NCBI GenBank assembly: GCA_964483985.1
Contig: CAZADS010000014.1
Coordinates: 1-20,185 of the forward strand
Origin: CAZADS01 sp964483985
GTDB lineage: Bacteria; Pseudomonadota; Alphaproteobacteria; Thalassobaculales; Thalassobaculaceae
Reading direction: 5' to 3'
DNA length: 20,185 nucleotides
The position numbers and the translations under genes are program-made. The notes beneath the pieces are model-generated. The model was not told where the DNA came from. It ran no database searches and saw nothing but the letters and a program-made list of their open reading frames with translations. Positions 15,481 to 20,185 of this stretch are shown here, piece after piece (the stretch's first letter is position 1; each line of letters opens with the position of its first letter).

Positions 15481-17643
15481 TTAAATAGACCCTAAATGCT
15501 TAAAATTCAGCCGTAAGAAAATCTGATCCTCTGGTTTTATATCTGCGTCTTGCAGATCGCGACGTTCGTACTCTATTCCAATCGAGAAACACTCATCATT
15601 ATAAATAAAAGCCAACCCAGCTATGCGGGTTCGATTAGAGGAATCTGACAAATCTTGAATCAAGTGGCCCTGACTAATCCACTGCTCATTTAAGCGAACA
15701 TTTAATTGCAGGTCCAGTTGTTCCCTGTTTCCAAAATTCGCCGTGGAAAATTGCTCATCTAATAATATATAATCTGCGGAAAATTGGTAAGCTTTGTTTT
15801 TGACTTTTATTCCTAGTTCACTCCGACGCGGTTTTAAATCATCTTTATTTAGACGGAAGCGGTAAAGCATATCTAGCCAATCGGTTGGCGATAAATGGAT
15901 TCTTCCAACATAATCGGAAAGTTCTTCTTCTAGGCCTGATCCTAGATCAAATGAGCTGTTCCCCCAAAATTGGAAACTTTGGCCGAAAAAAAGTTCAGAG
16001 GAGCCTAGTTTATCGTCTAAATGAGCAATCTTGAGTCCGTAGTCAATCCGAGCTCCGCTTGTAATACGATCTTCTCCCTCATTTCGGTTGAGCTCAAAAA
16101 TATTAGTATCATCGTACTCAAATGCTTGACTATCTTCGTTTGGTATTTCCTCTGGGTTACCGCCATTTGGACCAGCGATGATATTAACTACTGGTTCGAT
16201 TATGTGGCTAAACCCTCGCATAGAGCGAATCATAGGTAATTTCCAATTAAACCCCATTTGTGGGAAAAAACGGCCTGTGACGTCTTCTCCTTTTTGATTA
16301 ATTGTTTGGTCTGAATAGGTGGCTCTGTAAAAATCGGTCTGTAAGTTTGCTGTAAACTTATACATTTCACCAATAGCACTGATATAAGGGATTGCCCATT
16401 GACCGATTAGAGACAACTTTTGAGCGTCAGTACCAATTTGCCGTGTAACTGACGAAACACTAGCATCTAAATTAAAAAGCGAACCTCTTGGGCCTATATT
16501 GCTCTCATAGCTATATTCTATAGAAGGTAAGACTATTGGCTGTCGACGCCGGTTGTCCGTAGATCTTAGACCTTGGAACTTTAGTGCATTTATTGAGGCA
16601 TAATTTTTTGCTCTAAAACCTTCTAAATGAAGTCGGCTGGTCAAGACTTCCTCGTTCCCAAGACGAAATCGGCGATTATACGTCCTGCTGCTAGCCTGCT
16701 TGAAGTCAATTTCAGTTCGCCAAGTATCATCAAGGGAAAAATTAGCTTCTAAATCTGCACTGGCCTGCAGACTGGTTCTGTCACCAACATCCCGATCGCC
16801 AAGTATGCCAGTCGCTGTCTTAAAATCGATGGCACCATTTGGAAAAGCTTGCCGATATCGAGATTTGAGGATTAGACCTTCTCGGGTGTATACAATTGGT
16901 TCGATCTCTATATCTTTGGAAGGACCGAGGACGTAAAAGTATGGTTGGCCATAAATAAAGCCAACTTCGTCGGAATGGCCCAGTGTCGGGCTTAACAAAC
17001 CGGATCGTCTTTTTACAGAGGGATCAGGGTGAACGAGATAAGGTGTATAAAGAGCAGGTATGCCGAATAATTCTAGTACAGCATCCTGATATTCCATATC
17101 TCTTCGGATTTCATTATGAATTATCTTGGATGCTCTTATTTGCCAAATAGGCGGTCGATTGGGCATTTCTGGGCATAACCTACAAGGCGAGAAAACGACC
17201 TTGTACATAATTTTTCGGTCCTCGTTGGTTCGTTCTGCGTGTGATGCCGCCAAGCGAGAACCGTCTTCTAGAAGCAGTCTCAGGTTTTTTAAAAAGCCGA
17301 TTCGTAGTTCATTTTTTAGTTCAATATAATTGGCAAACAGTACTTCACCTGTCGGTTCTAAGAGGGATATGTTGCCGTTAGCAGTAACTATTCCTGATCG
17401 TTGATAATACGATGCCTGATCTGCTAATAGAATACGCTCTCCTTGAATGAGTTCTATATTACCTCTAGCTGTAACGACGCCATCTGTCTCATCGTAAATT
17501 ATTTCGTCTGCGCGCATAAGGACAGGAGAATTTTTCGGTGTTAAATTTTTAGTGTTTGCTGAGGCCTCGATCGCAGGAAACGTTATCAGCAACAAAATTA
17601 TAAAAATAAACCGAATAAAATTTATTTCGACGAAATTTAACAT
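15481..17643 (-). CDS. lptD: LPS-assembly protein LptD
   Basis: LptD is the outer-membrane beta-barrel that inserts lipopolysaccharide into the outer leaflet. The protein has 720 residues. A signal peptide (about 1-29, ASA before the cleavage) precedes an OstA-type beta-jellyroll (about 40-145, VLMRADEIIYDETDGVVTAR) and the large LptD barrel domain, with PYLVHPDPSVKRRSGLLSPT and the C-terminal strands. I find only three cysteines: Cys154 and Cys157 in SPCRLCPE, and Cys685 near the end. E. coli uses four, two near the N-terminus and an adjacent pair at the C-terminus. ATG at 17643 follows the lptG stop codon by three bases, and its ribosome-binding site GAGGA lies in the last lptG codons, so translation is coupled. 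Confidence 0.95.
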   Translation of the reverse strand: MLNFVEINFIRFIFIILLLITFPAIEASANTKNLTPKNSPVLMRADEIIYDETDGVVTARGNIELIQGERILLADQASYYQRSGIVTANGNISLLEPTGEVLFANYIELKNELRIGFLKNLRLLLEDGSRLAASHAERTNEDRKIMYKVVFSPCRLCPEMPNRPPIWQIRASKIIHNEIRRDMEYQDAVLELFGIPALYTPYLVHPDPSVKRRSGLLSPTLGHSDEVGFIYGQPYFYVLGPSKDIEIEPIVYTREGLILKSRYRQAFPNGAIDFKTATGILGDRDVGDRTSLQASADLEANFSLDDTWRTEIDFKQASSRTYNRRFRLGNEEVLTSRLHLEGFRAKNYASINALKFQGLRSTDNRRRQPIVLPSIEYSYESNIGPRGSLFNLDASVSSVTRQIGTDAQKLSLIGQWAIPYISAIGEMYKFTANLQTDFYRATYSDQTINQKGEDVTGRFFPQMGFNWKLPMIRSMRGFSHIIEPVVNIIAGPNGGNPEEIPNEDSQAFEYDDTNIFELNRNEGEDRITSGARIDYGLKIAHLDDKLGSSELFFGQSFQFWGNSSFDLGSGLEEELSDYVGRIHLSPTDWLDMLYRFRLNKDDLKPRRSELGIKVKNKAYQFSADYILLDEQFSTANFGNREQLDLQLNVRLNEQWISQGHLIQDLSDSSNRTRIAGLAFIYNDECFSIGIEYERRDLQDADIKPEDQIFLRLNFKHLGSI

Positions 17644-17646
17644 CCG

Positions 17647-18741
17647 TTAGCCATCCTCGAGATGAAGCAGGCTCGCGATACCTAATAATGTTGTAACAGT
17701 AGCTGGGGTCCAGGCAGCTAATACTTCTGGAATCCGAGATGATAGACCAAGTGCAAAAACTACATCTGACATAAAGTATATAATAAAACCAAAAAATAGT
17801 CCTGCGCCGCCCCATAGCATTGTGCCTCCCCGTCTGGTCAACCGCAATGAAAAAGTTGCTGCTATAAGAACCATGGCACATAAAAAAAGCGGTGATGCTA
17901 ATAGTATGTGCCAATGCAAACGGTGTCGGACAGCAGCGAAACCGGCGTCTTCTAAAATAGAAATAAAACGTGGGAGTTCCCAAAATGACATTGTCGCAGG
18001 TGACGCAAAGCTATCTTGTATATTTGCAATCGTTAACTCGGTTGGAAGTTGATATGTAGGTTGTTTAGTTGGAACACCATCCTCGCTAATAAGGATTGGG
18101 TTCTTAAGTTGCCAATGACCAGGCTTTAGTTTAGCTGAATTGGCATCAATCCTAGAGTAAAATTCATCTTCCCCCGAAAACAGAAAAACTATGACATCCT
18201 TTAATGCCTTTCCATCACCCGAAATATTACGGGCATGTAAGACGGAATGTCCATTTGAAGATTTTTCCCGAATCCATAATCCCCCTGGGGACAACGCAAG
18301 CGCATTGCCTTGATTTTTAAGGATGCGATTTTCGAGTGCTTCGAATTTTGAAGTCATAACTGAGGCTATAGGATTAATGATGGTGACGGATAGTACGCCA
18401 AGACAAGTAGCAATTAACAACGCGGGTAATAAAAATTGCCATACTGATACTCCAGCAGATCTTGCTACAACTAGTTCATTTGATTTAGTCATTCTGGAAA
18501 AAGCCATCATGCCACCAAATAATATGGCAAAAGGGAAAATTTTTTGGCCGGCAAGGGGTGCTTTTAAAATTGCCATTTGGAGGATAACGTCGATTGAGGC
18601 GTCCATTTGATCGGTAGCCCTTCTTAGCAATTCAATTATATCAAGCAAAAATACTACCGCCATAATAGCAAAAAACATTCCCAAAACGCAGGCTAGGAAT
18701 TGTCTTCCAAAATAAGTGGATAGTGTTATGGATAGCTTCAT
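17647..18741 (-). CDS. lptG: LPS export permease LptG
   Basis: LptG is one of the two transmembrane subunits of the LptB2FG transporter that extracts lipopolysaccharide from the inner membrane. The protein has 364 residues from ATG 18741. Three membrane helices in the N-terminal third (about 13-35, 58-80, 99-121) bracket the cytoplasmic coupling helix SNELVVARSAGVS (87-99) that contacts LptB. The periplasmic jellyroll (about 130-265) contains PGGLWIRE, and three more helices fill the C-terminus (from about 277). A TTG at 18753 could add four residues, but ATG with GAG seven bases upstream is preferred. The identity as LptG rather than LptF rests on motif content and on its position just upstream of lptD. 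Confidence 0.93.
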   Translation of the reverse strand: MKLSITLSTYFGRQFLACVLGMFFAIMAVVFLLDIIELLRRATDQMDASIDVILQMAILKAPLAGQKIFPFAILFGGMMAFSRMTKSNELVVARSAGVSVWQFLLPALLIATCLGVLSVTIINPIASVMTSKFEALENRILKNQGNALALSPGGLWIREKSSNGHSVLHARNISGDGKALKDVIVFLFSGEDEFYSRIDANSAKLKPGHWQLKNPILISEDGVPTKQPTYQLPTELTIANIQDSFASPATMSFWELPRFISILEDAGFAAVRHRLHWHILLASPLFLCAMVLIAATFSLRLTRRGGTMLWGGAGLFFGFIIYFMSDVVFALGLSSRIPEVLAAWTPATVTTLLGIASLLHLEDG

Positions 18742-18759
18742 GTTTGGGCTCAAGAACTT

Positions 18760-18809
18760 GAATATATCATGACGATATATTCGACTGAGTATCTCTATAC
18801 TCAGTCGAA
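18760..18809 (-). repeat. Tandem overlapping inverted repeats at lptF/lptG junction
   Basis: Two perfect inverted repeats sit side by side. The larger, 18780-18809, has 13-base arms TTCGACTGAGTAT and ATACTCAGTCGAA around a four-base centre. The smaller, 18760-18782, has nine-base arms GAATATATC and GATATATTC around a five-base centre. They share three bases (18780-18782), so both RNA hairpins cannot be fully paired at once. In the leftward message the large hairpin forms first, within the last codons of lptF, and the second holds the lptF stop codon (18769-18767) at its loop edge. The second ends 18 bases before the lptG ATG. Neither is followed by a U-run, so this is not an ordinary intrinsic terminator. 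Confidence 0.85.
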
Positions 18810-19942
18810 CGATAAAGCCGGTTTCGGGTCAACACTACAAACGCTGAAGCAATTGTTAATATTATAATGCCGTACATAGCAGGGATAATCCATGGATGTT
18901 TAGCTGCTAAAAATTTACTTCCTAACCCGAAGGCTTCGACCATTGCGGCCAAGATAATGGCGACCAATATACGACCGATTTGTCCTCTTCGAGAATACTC
19001 AGCTCTCAGCAAGGCGGCCAATCCTATTAGAGGAAGGGCGATACCTAGTAACGGAGAACTCAAGCGATAGTGACCTTCAGCGATATATGCATTGAAGTTT
19101 TGAGGGGATGTTTGTTGCTCCGTTGGGTTTAAAAGTTCCGATAAAAATAATTCATTTTGATCTCTCCAGGGACGCTGGACCATTGATTTTGTTCTTCCTA
19201 GATCTACAGTATATTGGTCGAAATATAATAAATTAATTTGGTTCGTTACGTTATTTCGGCTTTGTCTATTTCCGTTCTGCATTAAGACCCTAGGTCCGGT
19301 TTCAGTGATTAAAAGCGCTCCTTTTTCGGCGATAAGGGTTATTTTTTCGTCTGGGTCTCTATCGTCGTGAACGAGGATCCCGACTAATTCGCCTGTTTTG
19401 TGGCGGGCACGAATATAAACAGTGATATTTTTACCAATAGTATTAAATATGCCTTCTCTTAACAATACATCGGTATAGTTGTGTCTTATTTGGAATTGCA
19501 ATTCCTTAAAAGCCCTGTAAGAGACGGGAACTAGATAGAGGGTCATAAGATAGCACAGTAACGTGACGGTAAAGGACACCAATATCGCGGGCCTCGATAA
19601 GCGTATTGGGCTTAACCCTGAAGCGGCCAACACGACTATTTCTCGGTCTCCGGCCATTCTATTATAGATATATAAAACTGCTGCAAATCCGGAAATCGGC
19701 AAAACTATTGATAGCCACGTAGGCAAAAGAAGAAGAGTTAGATAAAGGAATGTAGTTAACGGTAAACCACGATTTACAATCATATCGACGAAACGCAAAG
19801 ATTGGCTTAACCAGACCACGCATGTTAGCGCTAACACGACTACAAAGACTGCGGTTAAAAGTTGTTTTGTAATATAGATATTGACGCTCAATTTTGTTTT
19901 CTTTTCCTGAGATTTAGACGATATTAGTATTAAAGTTATCAT
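18767..19942 (-). CDS. lptF: LPS export permease LptF
   Basis: LptF is the partner of LptG in the LptB2FG lipopolysaccharide extractor of the inner membrane. The protein has 391 residues. N-terminal helices lie at about 28-47, 62-92 and 118-138. The LptB-contacting coupling helix is GDREIVVLAASGLSP (98-112), and the periplasmic domain runs over about 145-275. C-terminal helices follow from about 292, with RLSSPLLGIALPLIGLAALL. The last dozen residues (RSTEYRDTQSNISS) are encoded by a perfect DNA palindrome. Start choice is uncertain: ATG at 19942 has no ribosome-binding site and gives a hydrophobic plus lysine-rich lead-in, while TTG at 19891 would begin the more family-like SVNIYITKQLL. It is the first gene of the leftward block and divergent from pepA. 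Confidence 0.92.
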   Translation of the reverse strand: MITLILISSKSQEKKTKLSVNIYITKQLLTAVFVVVLALTCVVWLSQSLRFVDMIVNRGLPLTTFLYLTLLLLPTWLSIVLPISGFAAVLYIYNRMAGDREIVVLAASGLSPIRLSRPAILVSFTVTLLCYLMTLYLVPVSYRAFKELQFQIRHNYTDVLLREGIFNTIGKNITVYIRARHKTGELVGILVHDDRDPDEKITLIAEKGALLITETGPRVLMQNGNRQSRNNVTNQINLLYFDQYTVDLGRTKSMVQRPWRDQNELFLSELLNPTEQQTSPQNFNAYIAEGHYRLSSPLLGIALPLIGLAALLRAEYSRRGQIGRILVAIILAAMVEAFGLGSKFLAAKHPWIIPAMYGIIILTIASAFVVLTRNRLYRSTEYRDTQSNISS

Positions 19943-19945
19943 AAG

Positions 19946-19969
19946 CGCTACGGGCTATCACGCTAGGGG
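19946..19969. repeat. Short direct repeat upstream of lptF
   Basis: Two nine-base copies differing at one position, CGCTACGGG (19946-19954) and CGCTAGGGG (19961-19969), lie 15 bases apart start to start, directly ahead of the lptF start codon. They are GC-rich islands in AT-rich surroundings and could bind a regulator on one face of the helix, or be chance. Confidence 0.3.
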
Positions 19970-19997
19970 AAATTGATTTTTAGTAACTTAATCTCAA

Positions 19998-20026
19998 TTG
20001 ACACCTCTTTATTAGAGAACTAGAGA
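19998..20026 (+). promoter_or_regulatory. pepA: Candidate pepA promoter
   Basis: A perfect -35 hexamer TTGACA (19998-20003) is followed after exactly 17 bases by TAGAGA (20021-20026), a weak -10. Initiation near 20033 would leave a leader of about 26 bases containing the strong ribosome-binding site AGGAG. No other promoter-like pair is as good in this divergent lptF/pepA gap. Confidence 0.5.
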
Positions 20027-20058
20027 TTTCCGAAGCTTTCTATAGTAGGAGACTTTAA

Positions 20059-20185
20059 ATGAAGATAATGTTTGGCAAACCTGCACTGCCTAAAAAAGGC
20101 GCTCTAGTTTTAGGCATATCGTCAATCAGGAAGATGTTGCCTTTGGCTGAAGAAATGAACCGTATTTCTGGTGGTTTTCTAAAAT
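20059..20185 (+). CDS. pepA: Probable leucyl aminopeptidase, 5' end (cut by window edge)
   Basis: Only the first 42 codons are present, beginning MKIMFGKPALPKKGALVLGI. This resembles the start of the N-terminal macro-like domain of alphaproteobacterial leucyl aminopeptidases (M17 family), typically MKI.F..PALP..GALVV. ATG at 20059 is preceded by AGGAG at eight bases. The position, divergent from lptF, is where pepA lies in many proteobacteria. The metal-binding catalytic domain is beyond the window, so the call rests on a short N-terminus and gene order. Confidence 0.78.
   Translation, partial: MKIMFGKPALPKKGALVLGISSIRKMLPLAEEMNRISGGFLK

Noticed and set aside
1..20185. A novel defence, mobile or biosynthetic system
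   Set aside because: Every substantial reading frame on both strands is either a recognised housekeeping gene, one ordinary SDR, one known DUF family, or a shadow. There are no transposases, integrases, toxin-antitoxin pairs, CRISPR repeats or tRNA attachment sites.

Overview
The window is a housekeeping segment from an AT-rich alphaproteobacterium. Three features point there: the gene order rpsF-rpsR-DUF2232-rplI-dnaB-alr, the order fabD-fabG-acpP-fabF-mltG followed by yicC-gmk, and the block lptF-lptG-lptD-surA-pdxA-rsmA diverging from pepA. LptD, LptF/LptG and SurA imply a Gram-negative cell with lipopolysaccharide. The lineage cannot be fixed further from this sequence. The low GC content would suit a marine or otherwise streamlined member, but that is inference. 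Genes are tightly packed, no gene-free stretch exceeds 300 bases, and I see no tRNA, rRNA, CRISPR array, prophage or insertion sequence.

Layout. Positions 1-4963 are read leftward: rpsF, rpsR, a DUF2232 membrane protein, rplI, dnaB and the 5' part of alr (ribosome assembly, replicative helicase, D-alanine supply). A divergent promoter region (4964-5219) separates this from a rightward fatty-acid block, fabD-fabG-acpP-fabF, ending with the murein transglycosylase mltG (5220-9708). A leftward short-chain dehydrogenase gene (9695-10492) sits between mltG and a rightward pair, yicC-gmk (10607-12169). The rest, 12131-19942, is read leftward as lptF-lptG-lptD-surA-pdxA-rsmA: LPS export, outer-membrane protein folding, then pyridoxal phosphate synthesis and 16S rRNA dimethylation. 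At the right edge pepA begins rightward and is cut by the window.

How it fits together. The window combines cell-envelope building (acyl chains, D-Ala, glycan trimming, LPS export, porin folding) with information processing (ribosomal proteins S6, S18 and L9, DnaB, RsmA, Gmk, YicC). LptF, LptG, LptD and SurA form a coherent unit, since SurA helps fold outer-membrane proteins including LptD.

I found no new multi-gene system. The most notable non-coding signal is a pair of overlapping perfect inverted repeats at the lptF/lptG junction (18760-18809), lying in the last codons and stop codon of lptF. Smaller points are a probably leaderless yicC mRNA, a TTG start for rsmA overlapping the pdxA stop codon, two convergent genes whose 3' ends overlap, and a palindromic rpsF leader that could be an S6:S18 autoregulatory site.
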